DNA of 64,000 bases from Modestobacter sp. VKM Ac-2984. Lineage in GTDB: Bacteria > Actinomycetota > Actinomycetes > Mycobacteriales > Geodermatophilaceae. The stretch is taken from NCBI RefSeq assembly GCF_026967985.1, contig NZ_JAPVBJ010000007.1, forward strand, positions 124,001-188,000. The letters are read 5' to 3'. Within the stretch, counting starts at the first letter, position 1. Each line of letters begins with the position of its first letter. Below are positions 41,651 through 49,866 of this stretch, one piece after another. Below the pieces are notes generated by a model. The model did no database searches and was not told where the DNA came from. It was given only the letters and a program-made list of their open reading frames with translations. A program made the translations under genes and the position numbers.

Positions 41651-41851
41651 ATGACCATGGTCGAGCCGGTCCACCCGGCGGAGGTGCTCGTGCCGCCGGC
41701 GGTGCGCGCGAGCGCGCTCGCCGCCTGGCAACTGGTCGAGGACGCCCGCTACCGGACGCCGGACCGGCAGCGTCGCAACGAACGGCGGCGCCTGCTGGCC
41801 CAGCGCGCCGTGGCCGACCGCAAGGCCGAGCGAGAACACCCCCTCGACTGA
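41651..41851 (+). CDS. Small hypothetical protein
   Basis: 66 residues: MTMVEPVHPAEVLVPPAVRA, then a helical Arg-rich part with AWQLVEDARYRTPDRQRRNE and ERRRLLAQRAVADRKAEREH. GGGAGAGGG lies 7 bases before the ATG. No relative recognised. Divergent from the PemK-like gene, with a 230-base gap. Confidence 0.5.
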   Translation: MTMVEPVHPAEVLVPPAVRASALAAWQLVEDARYRTPDRQRRNERRRLLAQRAVADRKAEREHPLD

Positions 41852-41896
41852 TCGGCTCCGGTCCGCAGGCTGCGGGAGCTCAGCGCGGGGCCGCGG

Positions 41897-42322
41897 TCAG
41901 GTGAGGCAGAGCTCGTTGCCCTCGGGGTCGGCGATCGTCACCCAGCGGTGGGGGCCCTGGTGCCCCTCGTGCAGCACGGTGGCGCCGCGTGCGGTCAGCC
42001 GTGCCACCTCGGCGTCCACGGCCTCCGCGCCCACCCGCACGTCCAGGTGCACCCGGTTCTTGACCGTCTTGGGCTCGGGGACGAGCTGGAACAGCACTCT
42101 CGGTGCACCGCCGGTGGGGTGGTTGATCGCCGCGCCCGCCGTCCAGACGAGCTGGCCGTCGTGCCGCATCGTCTCGGCCTCGGTGGCGTGGCCGGCGTCG
42201 ACCATGCGGCGGATGAAGGCATCGTCGGTGGGCTCTCGTTCCCAGCCCAGCGCCTCGGCCCACCAGTCGGCGAGCGGGTGAGGGGTGGCGGAGTCGATGG
42301 TGACCTGGAAGGTGTGTGCCAT
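41897..42322 (-). CDS. VOC/glyoxalase superfamily protein
   Basis: 141 residues, one vicinal-oxygen-chelate unit: FQVTIDSATPHPLADWWAEA, the beta strand FQLVPEPKTVKNRVHLDVRV, and GPHRWVTIADPEGNELCLT. Closest to the glyoxalase-like domain proteins of unknown reaction. ATG 42322 has TAGCGT 6 bases upstream. Confidence 0.88.
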   Translation of the reverse strand: MAHTFQVTIDSATPHPLADWWAEALGWEREPTDDAFIRRMVDAGHATEAETMRHDGQLVWTAGAAINHPTGGAPRVLFQLVPEPKTVKNRVHLDVRVGAEAVDAEVARLTARGATVLHEGHQGPHRWVTIADPEGNELCLT

Positions 42323-42353
42323 GCCGGCACGCTAGGGCCCGCCACCGACAGGA

Positions 42354-42998
42354 CTACAGCTCCCGGGCGAGGTCCGCGCGGATCGTCGCGTCGTCGGGCA
42401 GCGGGGTCTCCAGGGCGCAGTGGTCCTTGAGCACCTGGCCGAACGGCGTCATCGTCGAGCGGTCGACCTGGGCCGTGGGGTCCCACAGCCGCGAGCGCAT
42501 CACCGCCTTGCCGCACTGGAAGTACGCCCGCTCCACGTGGACGACGAGCACGGAGCGGGGCTCGCGGCCGAACTCGGTGAAGTCGATGCCGAGGTCACCG
42601 GCGCCGACGAGCGACGTCGTCCCGAAGACCTTCAGCGTCTCCTCGCAGCCGGGCACGAAGAACAGCAGCGCCGCCCGCGGGTTGGCGGCCAGGTTGCGCA
42701 GGCCGTCGACCCGGTTGTTGCCCTGCCGGTCGGGCAGCGCCAGTCGGTGCTCGTCCAGCACGTGCACGAAGCCCGGCTCACCGCCGCGCGGGGAGACGTC
42801 GGGCCAGCCCTCGGCGTCCGCGGTCGCCAGCGTGGCGAACGGCGACCGGCCGATGAAGGCCCGGCAGTGCTCGTCGACGCGGTCGATGACCTTGTCGAGG
42901 ACCAGCTGGGAGGGCGCCCGGTAGCCGGCCAGCACCCCGAGGTCATCAGCGGCGGTGTCGGCAGCGGCGGTGTCGGCAGCGGCGGTGTCGGCAGTCAC
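42354..42998 (-). CDS. Pyridoxamine 5'-phosphate oxidase-like flavin-binding protein
   Basis: 214 residues. Residues 2-16 are a repetitive ADTAA stretch encoded by three 15-bp DNA units. The split-barrel FMN domain follows: FIGRSPFATLATADAEGWPD near 48, SPRGGEPGFVHVLDEHRLAL near 68, and GNNRVDGLRNLAANPRAALL near 95. A Cys-containing C-terminal part (ERAYFQCGKAVMRSRLWD) is typical of the MSMEG_1061 group. GTG 42998 has TACCGT 7 bases upstream. Reaction unknown. Confidence 0.85.
   Translation of the reverse strand: MTADTAAADTAAADTAADDLGVLAGYRAPSQLVLDKVIDRVDEHCRAFIGRSPFATLATADAEGWPDVSPRGGEPGFVHVLDEHRLALPDRQGNNRVDGLRNLAANPRAALLFFVPGCEETLKVFGTTSLVGAGDLGIDFTEFGREPRSVLVVHVERAYFQCGKAVMRSRLWDPTAQVDRSTMTPFGQVLKDHCALETPLPDDATIRADLAREL
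42951..42995 (-). repeat. 15-bp tandem repeat x3 at the 5' end of the flavin protein gene
   Basis: GGCGGTGTCGGCAGC occurs three times in direct tandem (42951, 42966, 42981; last base differs in the third) and encodes the repeated ADTAA residues. Confidence 0.85.
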
Positions 42999-43050
42999 GG
43001 CTCCGACGGTAGCGGCCGGGCTGCCGGCCCGGTCGGTAGCCTGCCCCCTC
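42999..43050. promoter_or_regulatory. Divergent promoters, flavin protein / thioesterase
   Basis: Minus strand TACCGT lies 7 bases before GTG 42998; plus strand TAGCCT lies 8 bases before GTG 43051. Both fit leaderless starts. Confidence 0.5.
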
Positions 43051-43440
43051 GTGCCTGCGGTGTGGAGTGCTCCGGTCCGGTTCGTCGAGTGCGACCAGCA
43101 GGGCGTGGTGTTCAACGCGCACTACCTCACCTGGGCCGACGAGGCGGTGAACGCCTGGTGGGTGGCGGTCGGGGTGCCGTACGGGGCGCTGACGGCCCGG
43201 GGCATGGAGTACTACGTCAAGGCCACCGCGCTGGACTGGAGCTCCTCGGCCCGCCACGGCGACACCGTCACGGTCGACGCCGAGCTGGACCGGCTGGGAC
43301 GCACCAGCCTCACGCTCGCCCTCACCGTGCGGGTGGACGACCGGGTCTGCTGCACCGTGCGGACCACCTACGTCGCGACGGCCGACGGACGCCCGGTGCC
43401 CTGGCCGGAGGAGGTGCGGGACCGGGTCAGCGCGCGCTGA
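43051..43440 (+). CDS. Acyl-CoA thioesterase (4HBT hotdog fold)
   Basis: 129 residues. [20 protein letters not shown] near 11 has the catalytic Asp-x3-Val-x-Asn-type pattern of the 4-hydroxybenzoyl-CoA thioesterase family; [20 protein letters not shown] forms the hotdog helix-strand region. It hydrolyses acyl-CoA esters by family. The last 14 bases overlap the end of the convergent cobQ. Confidence 0.88.
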   Translation: MPAVWSAPVRFVECDQQGVVFNAHYLTWADEAVNAWWVAVGVPYGALTARGMEYYVKATALDWSSSARHGDTVTVDAELDRLGRTSLTLALTVRVDDRVCCTVRTTYVATADGRPVPWPEEVRDRVSAR

Positions 43441-44926
43441 ACCCGCTGGCCAGCACCGGCAGGCCCACCGGCGGCCCGGTCTCGACCAGCCGCCACAGCG
43501 CGTCGGTGTCCGCGTGCTCGGCGACCAGGTCGCCCAGCGCGTCCAGCCGGGCCTCGCGGTGCTGGGCGAAGTCGGTGTCCGGGGCCACGGTGAACCGGCG
43601 GCCGGCGATCCGGGCGACCTCGGTGAGGAAGGCCCGGCGGAAACCGTCGGACTCCAGTGCCCCGTGCCACGTCGTCCCGAAGACCGAGCCGGCGCGGGCG
43701 CCGTCCAGGAAGGGCTCGGCGCCGTCGTCCAGGTGCACGACGCCGTGGTGGATCTCGTAGCCGCGGACCGGCTGGCCGAGGGCCGAGCCGGTGGGCCGGC
43801 CCAGGGTCTTCTCCCGGGCGAAGGTCACCTCGGCGGGCAGCAGGCCGAGCCCGGGGACGACGCCGGCCCGGGACTCGACGTCGTCGCTGATCGTGCGGGC
43901 CAGCATCTGGTGGCCGCCGCAGATGCCCAGCACCGGACGGCCCTCGGCGGCCCGCCGGGCGACCGCATCGGCCAGCCCGGTCTCCCGCAGCCACTGGAGG
44001 TCGGCGACGGTGGACCGGGTGCCGGGCAGCACCACCAGGTCGGCGTCGGCGAGCTCCTCGGGGCGGGTGGCGTACCGCAGCAGCACCCCGGGCTCGGTGG
44101 CCAGTGCGTCGAGGTCGGTGAAGTTGGACAGCCGGGGCAGCCGGGCGACCGACACGCGCAGCACGTCCGCCCCGTGCGGGGGGCCGGCGGGCGCGCGGAC
44201 GGCGTCGACGCCGAGGGAGTCCTCGACGTCCATCTCCAGCCCGGTGCGCCAGGGGAGCACACCCAGGGTCGGTCGGCCGGTGAGCGCCGTCAGCTGGTCC
44301 AGGCCCGGGGCCAGCAGCCGGGCGTCGCCGCGGAACTTGTTGACCAGGAACCCGGCGACCAGCGCCTGGTCGGTGGGGGGCATCAACGCGACGGTGCCGT
44401 AGAGAGCGGCGAACACCCCGCCGCGGTCGATGTCGCCCACCACGACCACCGGCAGCCCGGCGGCGGTGGCCAGGCCCATGTTGGCGATGTCGTCGGCGCG
44501 CAGGTTGATCTCGGTGGGGGAGCCCGCCCCCTCGCAGACCACCACGTCGAAGCGGGAGCGCAGGTCGGCCAGGCAGGCCAGCGCCTGCTCCAGCAGGGCG
44601 GCCTTCATCGGCCGGTAGGACAGCGCGGTGACGTCGGCGACGGCCCGCCCGAGGACGACGACCTGGCTGGCGTTCTCCCCACCCGGCTTGAGCAGCACCG
44701 GGTTCATCGCGGCCTCGGGCTCCACCCGCGCGGCCGCGGCCTGCATCACCTGGGCGCGGCCGATCTCGGCGCCGTCGGCGGTGACCATCGAGTTGTTGCT
44801 CATGTTCTGCGCCTTGAACGGCGCGACCGACACGCCCTGGCGGACCAGCCAGCGGCAGATGCCGGCGGTGACCACGGACTTGCCGGCGTCGGAGGTGGTG
44901 CCGGCGACGAGCAGCGCACCGCTCAG
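43427..44926 (-). CDS. cobQ: Cobyric acid synthase, probable CTG start
   Basis: 499 residues. It amidates four side chains of adenosylcobyrinate diamide with glutamine. The N-terminus (L)[18 protein letters not shown] holds the P-loop; [20 protein letters not shown] near 39, [17 protein letters not shown] near 130 and the glutaminase Cys in [11 protein letters not shown] near 345 with YEIHHG near 410 complete it. The P-loop is so close to the start that no internal ATG/GTG is possible, and no ATG, GTG or TTG lies directly upstream. CTG 44926 overlaps the plsC stop as CTGA and has GGAGGA 6 bases upstream. Confidence 0.93.
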   Translation of the reverse strand: MSGALLVAGTTSDAGKSVVTAGICRWLVRQGVSVAPFKAQNMSNNSMVTADGAEIGRAQVMQAAAARVEPEAAMNPVLLKPGGENASQVVVLGRAVADVTALSYRPMKAALLEQALACLADLRSRFDVVVCEGAGSPTEINLRADDIANMGLATAAGLPVVVVGDIDRGGVFAALYGTVALMPPTDQALVAGFLVNKFRGDARLLAPGLDQLTALTGRPTLGVLPWRTGLEMDVEDSLGVDAVRAPAGPPHGADVLRVSVARLPRLSNFTDLDALATEPGVLLRYATRPEELADADLVVLPGTRSTVADLQWLRETGLADAVARRAAEGRPVLGICGGHQMLARTISDDVESRAGVVPGLGLLPAEVTFAREKTLGRPTGSALGQPVRGYEIHHGVVHLDDGAEPFLDGARAGSVFGTTWHGALESDGFRRAFLTEVARIAGRRFTVAPDTDFAQHREARLDALGDLVAEHADTDALWRLVETGPPVGLPVLASGFSAR

Positions 44927-45579
44927 GGCTGTCCTCCCCAGCCGGCCTTCTCCTGACCGGACAGCTCCGCGATCGCCTCCATCACCTGGTCGGTGACCTC
45001 GCGCCGCGCCCTGCCCTTGCCCGCCAGACCCCGGTGCTCGGGGAAGGTCAGCGCCTTCCCGAAGGTCACCCGCACCCGGTGCGGTCGGGGCCACCGCGCA
45101 CCGACCGGCTGGACCTTGTCGGTGCCGTGCACCGCCACCGGCACCACGGGGCAGTCGGCAGTGAGCGCGAGCCACGCCACGCCGGTCTTGCCGCGGGCGA
45201 GCCGGCCGTCGCGGGAACGGGTCCCCTCCGGGTAGACGCCGAACGCCTCACCGGCGCTCAGCACCCGCAGTGCGGTGTCCAGGGTCGCCTGCGCGGCCCG
45301 GGCCTCCTGCCGCTCGACCGGCAGGGCGCCCAGCGCGGTGAACAGCGTGCGGGTGAGCCACCCGCCGACTCCCGACCCCTGCCAGTACTCGGCCTTGGCC
45401 AGGTAGCCGACCTTGCGCGGCGCCATCAGCGGGATGGCGAAGCTGTCGATGAAGGACAGGTGGTTGCTGGCCAGGATGACCGGGCCGGTGAGCGGCACGT
45501 TGGCCCGGCCGGTCACCTTGGGCCGGAAGGCGAGGACGAACAGCGGCCGCAGCACGAACCGGACGAGCAGGTAGAACAC
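44923..45579 (-). CDS. 1-acyl-sn-glycerol-3-phosphate acyltransferase (PlsC type)
   Basis: 218-residue membrane-associated acyltransferase. N-H-x4-D is NHLSFID near 39; [19 protein letters not shown] near 62; [19 protein letters not shown] near 115; [10 protein letters not shown] near 145. It builds phosphatidic acid or related lipid. Its TGA overlaps the CTG start of cobQ although the two functions are unrelated. GTG 45579 has GGGGGA at about 9 bases. Confidence 0.92.
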   Translation of the reverse strand: MFYLLVRFVLRPLFVLAFRPKVTGRANVPLTGPVILASNHLSFIDSFAIPLMAPRKVGYLAKAEYWQGSGVGGWLTRTLFTALGALPVERQEARAAQATLDTALRVLSAGEAFGVYPEGTRSRDGRLARGKTGVAWLALTADCPVVPVAVHGTDKVQPVGARWPRPHRVRVTFGKALTFPEHRGLAGKGRARREVTDQVMEAIAELSGQEKAGWGGQP

Positions 45580-45595
45580 GCCACCGTCCCCCTTC

Positions 45596-45659
45596 CTCGT
45601 CCCGGCCTGCGTGACACGGGTCCCGGCATCCTCCCCCGTGGCCGCCGGGCCGGGACGAG
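45596..45659 (-). terminator. Long inverted repeat between ANTAR regulator and plsC
   Basis: CTCGTCCCGGCC (45596-45607) and GGCCGGGACGAG (45648-45659) pair perfectly over a 40-base loop. It lies 10 bases past the ANTAR gene stop, so termination of that transcript is likely. Confidence 0.45.
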
Positions 45660-45668
45660 CGGGGGCGC

Positions 45669-46397
45669 TCAGACGGAGCGGCCGGGCGGGGACGCGTCGT
45701 GCAGGATCTCGCGGACGTCGTCGGGCAGCGGATGGCGGCCGCTGGCCGAGTCGATGATCGCGACCGCCACGTCGCGCACCTTGCGGTGCGTGTGGCTGGA
45801 GATGTGCGCCAGGAGGTCGAAGGCGACCTGGTCACCGCAGCTCATCAGCAGCATGAGGATGCCCTTGGCCTGTTCGATCGCCGCGCGGCTCGCCATGGCG
45901 TTCCGCAGCTGCTCGACCTCGGTCTCCAGGTGGCGCACGTGCTCGTCGTCCTGGGGCGGGTGCGCCTCGGTGATGTCGACGACCAGGCCGGTGAGCGCCA
46001 CCACGGTGCCCGAGGCGTCGGTCTCCGGCTCGCAGACCAGCACCGCCGTCCGCTGCTGGCCGTCGGCGCGCACGATCCGGTGCTCACGGGTGACCGCGGT
46101 GCCGAGGGCGCCGGCGACGGCGAGGGCCTCCCGGACGGCGGGGCGGTCGGTCTCGTGCACGTGGGCCAGGAGCAGCTGGCCGGAGGGCTCCGTCGAGCCG
46201 TCCGGGACCCCGTACAGGGCGTGCAGCTCCGGGGACCACCACCACCGTTCGGTGGTCAGGTCGCCGCGGAAGCGGCCGGCCGGACGGGAGGCGGCGGACT
46301 CGACGGCGTGGAGGCTGCGCTCGATCCGGCCGGCTGTCGTGCGCACCGGCGGGGCGTCGGGGCCGGGGTGGCGATGGACTGCGGAAGGCGTGGACAT
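45669..46397 (-). CDS. PAS-ANTAR RNA-binding regulator
   Basis: 242 residues. A PAS domain (about 40-145) has RWWWSPELHALYGVPDGSTE, HVHETDRPAVREAL and TREHRIVRADGQQRTAVLV; the ANTAR domain (about 165-225) has LRNAMASRAAIEQAKGILML and LLAHISSHTHRKVRDVAVAI. ANTAR domains act as antiterminators on RNA hairpins; the PAS part would sense the signal. No histidine kinase partner adjoins it. ATG 46397 was chosen. Confidence 0.9.
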   Translation of the reverse strand: MSTPSAVHRHPGPDAPPVRTTAGRIERSLHAVESAASRPAGRFRGDLTTERWWWSPELHALYGVPDGSTEPSGQLLLAHVHETDRPAVREALAVAGALGTAVTREHRIVRADGQQRTAVLVCEPETDASGTVVALTGLVVDITEAHPPQDDEHVRHLETEVEQLRNAMASRAAIEQAKGILMLLMSCGDQVAFDLLAHISSHTHRKVRDVAVAIIDSASGRHPLPDDVREILHDASPPGRSV

Positions 46398-46603
46398 GGA
46401 CTCAGCCGATTTCTCTGCTGGCGCACCGGGTTTCTTCGGTGGTGACCGCCGAGCCCGTGGTTTGACCCAGCGGTCCATCGAGTACGCAGACTCGACCGCT
46501 CCAGTGCTCGCGAAGTTACCGCGTGCGCTGACCCTTCGCAGACCTGCGGCGACGTGGCGGAACGGCCACGGGTGGGTCTGACGGACGGTGATGGACCGAT
46601 CAC

Positions 46604-48049
46604 TCAGACGACGGTGGGTGCCGGTGTCGCCGGGTGCCCGCCACCCAGGGTCCCGGCGAGGGAGGCGAGCACGTCGACCGCGGCGCGCAGCTCCTCGACC
46701 GGCCGGGTGAACGGCAGCCGCAGGTGGTCGTCGAAGGCCCGTCCGGTGCCGAAGACCCGGCCCTCGGCCAGCAGGACGCCCCGCGGGGCCGCCCCGGCGA
46801 CCAGGGCGGCCGAGCTCAGCTCCGGGGGCAGGGCACACCACAGGGAGAGCCCGCCCGACGGCGGGTGCACCCGCCACTGCGGCAGCCGGCCGGCCAGCGC
46901 ATCCAGCAGCGCATCCCGCTGGGTGCGGAGCTGGTCGCGGCGCCAGGTCAGCACGGCGTCGAGGTCCTGCACCAGGGTGATGGCCGCCAGCTGGTCCAGC
47001 AGGCCGACGGAGAGCTGTCGGCGCCCCAGCACCGCGCTCAGCCGTGCGGCCAGGGCGGCGTCGGTCCGCAGCCAGCCGATCCGCAACCCGCCCCAGACCG
47101 GCTTGGCCAGCCCGCCGACGGTCACCGTGGCGGCGTCCGGCAGCCCGGCGGCGTAGGGCGGCAGCGGACCCTCGTCCAGGTGGAGTTCGGCGCACGACTC
47201 GTCCACCAGCGTCAGCACCCCCTGCTGCCACAGCGTCGCAGCCAGCCGGCGGCGCCCGGCGGCGGACAGCCGGGCGCCGGTCGGGTTGGTGAAGTCGGGG
47301 ATGAGCACGGCCATCCGCGCGCCGCTCTGCCCCGCGGCGAGGTGCGCCGCCTCCACGAGGTCGTCGGGGCGGCGCTCGTCGACCGGGACCGGCACCAACC
47401 GGGCGCCCACGCTCTCCACCAGGCGCAGGGCGCCGGGGTAGCTGGGGTGCTCGACGAGCACCCGGTCACCCGGCTCGAGCAGGGCCTCGGCGACCACCGC
47501 CGAGGCGTCGCCGACGCCGGAGGTGACGACGACCTGGTCGGGGTCGGTCGGCAGGCCGCGGGCGGTGAACCGGTCGGCGATCGCGGCGCGCAGTTCGGGC
47601 AGGCCGCCCGGCGCGTACCCGTGGCCGGCGGTGTACGCCGGGAGCCGGCGCAGCGCCTGCTGGTAGGCCGGTTCCAGCTGCGGTGCCGCGGAGGGTGCTG
47701 CGTGTGCGAGGTCGATCACGCCAGGGACGTCGCGGGGCAGCCAGCCGGCCGAGGACGCGTCCCCGCCGGGCACCTCGACCACCGTGCCCGACCCCTGCCG
47801 GGTGCGCGCCCAGCCCTCCTCCCGCAGCACCCGGTAGGCCGAGGCGATGGTGACCCGGCTGGTGGCCAGGGCCGTGGCGAGGTCGCGCTCGGCGGGCAGC
47901 CGGGTGCCCGCCGGGAGCTGACCGGCCAGCACCAGCTCCCGGACCCGTCGGGCCAGCCCGGCGTACCGCGGACCCGGCAGAGCCGTGACCGGCCCGATGA
48001 GCGCGGCGACCTCGCGCGCGGAAGTGGTCTGGGAGGCGACGACTGGCAT
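46604..48049 (-). CDS. MocR/PdxR-type GntR regulator with aminotransferase domain
   Basis: 481 residues. An N-terminal GntR winged helix (about 20-90) has LPAGTRLPAERDLATALATS and RVTIASAYRVLREEGWARTR. The PLP-binding fold I aminotransferase domain follows: YAPGGLPELRAAIADRFTAR, VEHPSYPGALRLVESVGARL, and the PLP lysine in VTVGGLAKPVWGGLRIGWLR near 320. MocR proteins respond to PLP or to amine effectors. ATG 48049 has CACAGT 6 bases upstream. It is divergent from a small membrane-protein gene; target unknown. Confidence 0.92.
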   Translation of the reverse strand: MPVVASQTTSAREVAALIGPVTALPGPRYAGLARRVRELVLAGQLPAGTRLPAERDLATALATSRVTIASAYRVLREEGWARTRQGSGTVVEVPGGDASSAGWLPRDVPGVIDLAHAAPSAAPQLEPAYQQALRRLPAYTAGHGYAPGGLPELRAAIADRFTARGLPTDPDQVVVTSGVGDASAVVAEALLEPGDRVLVEHPSYPGALRLVESVGARLVPVPVDERRPDDLVEAAHLAAGQSGARMAVLIPDFTNPTGARLSAAGRRRLAATLWQQGVLTLVDESCAELHLDEGPLPPYAAGLPDAATVTVGGLAKPVWGGLRIGWLRTDAALAARLSAVLGRRQLSVGLLDQLAAITLVQDLDAVLTWRRDQLRTQRDALLDALAGRLPQWRVHPPSGGLSLWCALPPELSSAALVAGAAPRGVLLAEGRVFGTGRAFDDHLRLPFTRPVEELRAAVDVLASLAGTLGGGHPATPAPTVV

Positions 48050-48110
48050 GGGGCCACTGTGCCGGATTGGCCTGCCCCGTGGTGCTGTTTCCGGTGCCAG
48101 TCTCGGCCGC

Positions 48111-48428
48111 ATGACACCCGGAACCGGTCTCCTCGTCCTGATCGGACTGCTCCTCACCCTGAGCGCCCTCGCCGGCCACAGCCTGCTGGTGACCCTGCGC
48201 GGCGGGCTGGGTCCCGCTGACCCGCCGGCCAGTCACCCGCGGGTCGACCCGGCCGGCTTCCCGACGCCCTCCGTGCCGCGGGGTGCGCTGCGCCGTCCCC
48301 GGCCGGCGCGTCAGGCGGAGCGGCCCCGGCGCCGCAGCCGGCTGACCGCGGCGAGGGCGGCGGCCGCCGTCCACACCGCGCGCGAGAGCCGGACCGCCCG
48401 GCGGATGTCCCCCCGCGCGGGGGGCTGA
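48111..48428 (+). CDS. Possible small membrane protein divergent from the MocR gene
   Basis: 105 residues: one N-terminal membrane segment (LLVLIGLLLTLSALAGHSLL) and a hydrophilic Arg/Pro-rich tail. CAGTCT lies 7 bases before the ATG. Its last 118 bases overlap the end of cobD on the other strand, where the tail becomes simple Arg/Ala/Ser sequence; the real stop is as given but the tail may be dispensable. No family recognised. Confidence 0.45.
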   Translation: MTPGTGLLVLIGLLLTLSALAGHSLLVTLRGGLGPADPPASHPRVDPAGFPTPSVPRGALRRPRPARQAERPRRRSRLTAARAAAAVHTARESRTARRMSPRAGG

Positions 48429-49264
48429 CCGTCGCCCAGCGTGGGTCGCTCCTCCACCCGGGTGCCGTACACGTTCCGGCCGCCCAGCCGCAGCCCGAGG
48501 GCGCCGGCCAGCGCGGCCTCGCACCGGCCGGCGTTCGGGCTCGGGTGGGCGGCGCCGTCCCGCTGCCACGCCCGCCAGGCGCCGGTGGGCGACCCGCCGG
48601 CCACCGGCGCGACCGCCACGGTCAGCGCAGCGGTGAGCCGGGCCGGCAGCCAGTTCAGGACGTCGTCGAAGCGGGCCGCGGCCCAGCCGAAGCGGGCGTA
48701 CCGCGGCGACCGGTACCCGACCATCGCATCGAGGGTGTTGGCCGCGCGGTAGGCCAGCAGCCCCGGCAGGCCGGCGACCGCGCCCCAGAAGAGCGGGGCG
48801 ACGGCGGCGTCGGAGGTGTTCTCCGCGACCGACTCCACGGTGGCCCGCACCAGCTCCGGCTCGCCGAGACCACTCGGGTCGCGGCCGGCCAGGGTCGGCA
48901 GGTGCGCCCGGGCAGCCGGCAGGTCCCCGGCGGCCAGGTGCCCCGCCATGGTGTCCGCCGCCCGGCCGAGCGAGGTGCCGCCCAGCACGGCCCAGGTGGC
49001 CCCCGCGGTCACCACCGTCCGGGCGATGGGCCGGCCCGTGGTGCCCCGGTGTAGGACGGCGCCCAGAGCGGCCGCCGCTCCGACGCAGACCGCGGTGTGG
49101 CCGGCGCCGGCCACCCGTGAGTCCCGCCAGAGGGAGCGCTCCAGTGCGGCGGCCGCCCGCCCGAAGCCGGCGACCGGGTGCCCCCGGCGCGGATCGGCCA
49201 GCAGCAGGTCGGCGAGGGCGCCGAGCGCGAGCCCGGCGGCGGTCGGAGCGGGCCGGGTGCGCAT
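48311..49264 (-). CDS. cobD: Adenosylcobinamide-phosphate synthase (CobD/CbiB)
   Basis: 317-residue membrane enzyme that attaches aminopropanol (phosphate) to adenosylcobyric acid. VESVAENTSDAAVAPLFWGA near 141 and YRAANTLDAMVGYRSPRYAR near 173 are invariant. ALADLLLADPRRGHPVAGFG starts the family domain. Hydrophobic segments lie at about 55-75, 80-100 and 190-210. The ATG at 49264 is exactly 7 bases downstream of a TACAGT hexamer; GTG 49273 would add three residues but would overlap that hexamer. Confidence 0.93.
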   Translation of the reverse strand: MRTRPAPTAAGLALGALADLLLADPRRGHPVAGFGRAAAALERSLWRDSRVAGAGHTAVCVGAAAALGAVLHRGTTGRPIARTVVTAGATWAVLGGTSLGRAADTMAGHLAAGDLPAARAHLPTLAGRDPSGLGEPELVRATVESVAENTSDAAVAPLFWGAVAGLPGLLAYRAANTLDAMVGYRSPRYARFGWAAARFDDVLNWLPARLTAALTVAVAPVAGGSPTGAWRAWQRDGAAHPSPNAGRCEAALAGALGLRLGGRNVYGTRVEERPTLGDGQPPARGDIRRAVRLSRAVWTAAAALAAVSRLRRRGRSA

Positions 49265-49308
49265 CGCGGTCACTGTAGGCAGCGGGTGAGTCCCTAGGAT
49301 CGACGGTC
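49265..49308. promoter_or_regulatory. Divergent promoters, cobD / def-cobL-cobM
   Basis: Minus strand TACAGT (49277-49272) with 7-base spacing to the cobD ATG; plus strand TAGGAT (49295-49300) with 8-base spacing to the def ATG. Only 44 bases separate the two coding regions. Confidence 0.6.
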
Positions 49309-49866
49309 ATGCGCCTGCCCGGCCGTTACGACGGCGTCGCCCGGCCGATCGTCACCTACGGCAGCAACCCGGTGCTGCACCGGCCGTGCACCCCGGTGAC
49401 CGAGTTCGACCGGGAGCTGCGGCACCTGCTGCTGGACATGTTCGCGAGCATGTCCGCCGCCGACGGCGTCGGGCTGGCGGCCAACCAGATCGGCGTCGAC
49501 GCGCGGGTGTTCGTCATCGACTGTCCGGACGCCGACGGGGAGGACGTCGTCGGCTACGTGGTCAACCCGGTGCTCACCGTGCTCGACCCGGTCGGCGACG
49601 AGCCGGCGGTCGAGCTGACCGAGGAGGGCTGCCTGTCGGTGCCGGGCCCCTACGCGGAGCTGGAGCGCGCCTTCCGCGCCCGGGTCGACGGCGTCGACGT
49701 ACACGGTCAGCCCACCGCGATCGAGGCGACCGGCATGGCCGCGCGCTGCCTCCAGCACGAGGTCGACCACCTCGAGGGCACCGTCTACGTCGACCGGCTG
49801 CCGGCGGAACTGCGGGAGCGACTGCTGGCGGAGGCAGCGGGGCCCGACGGGGACCTGCCTGCATGA
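49309..49866 (+). CDS. def: Peptide deformylase
   Basis: 185-residue metal-dependent deformylase of nascent proteins. The three motifs are GVGLAANQIG near 53, EGCLSVPGPYAEL near 105 (metal Cys), and QHEVDHLEGTVYVDRL near 147 (metal His pair and catalytic Glu). The ATG overlaps nothing upstream; its TGA overlaps the cobL ATG (ATGA), so a translation gene is coupled to corrin synthesis genes. Confidence 0.96.
   Translation: MRLPGRYDGVARPIVTYGSNPVLHRPCTPVTEFDRELRHLLLDMFASMSAADGVGLAANQIGVDARVFVIDCPDADGEDVVGYVVNPVLTVLDPVGDEPAVELTEEGCLSVPGPYAELERAFRARVDGVDVHGQPTAIEATGMAARCLQHEVDHLEGTVYVDRLPAELRERLLAEAAGPDGDLPA

Noticed and set aside
40814-41851. PemK/MazF-like gene as a toxin-antitoxin locus
   Set aside because: No small co-oriented antitoxin gene is adjacent. 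The 66-residue gene is divergent, 230 bases away, and has no recognised antitoxin fold. The long N-terminal extension also differs from classic MazF.
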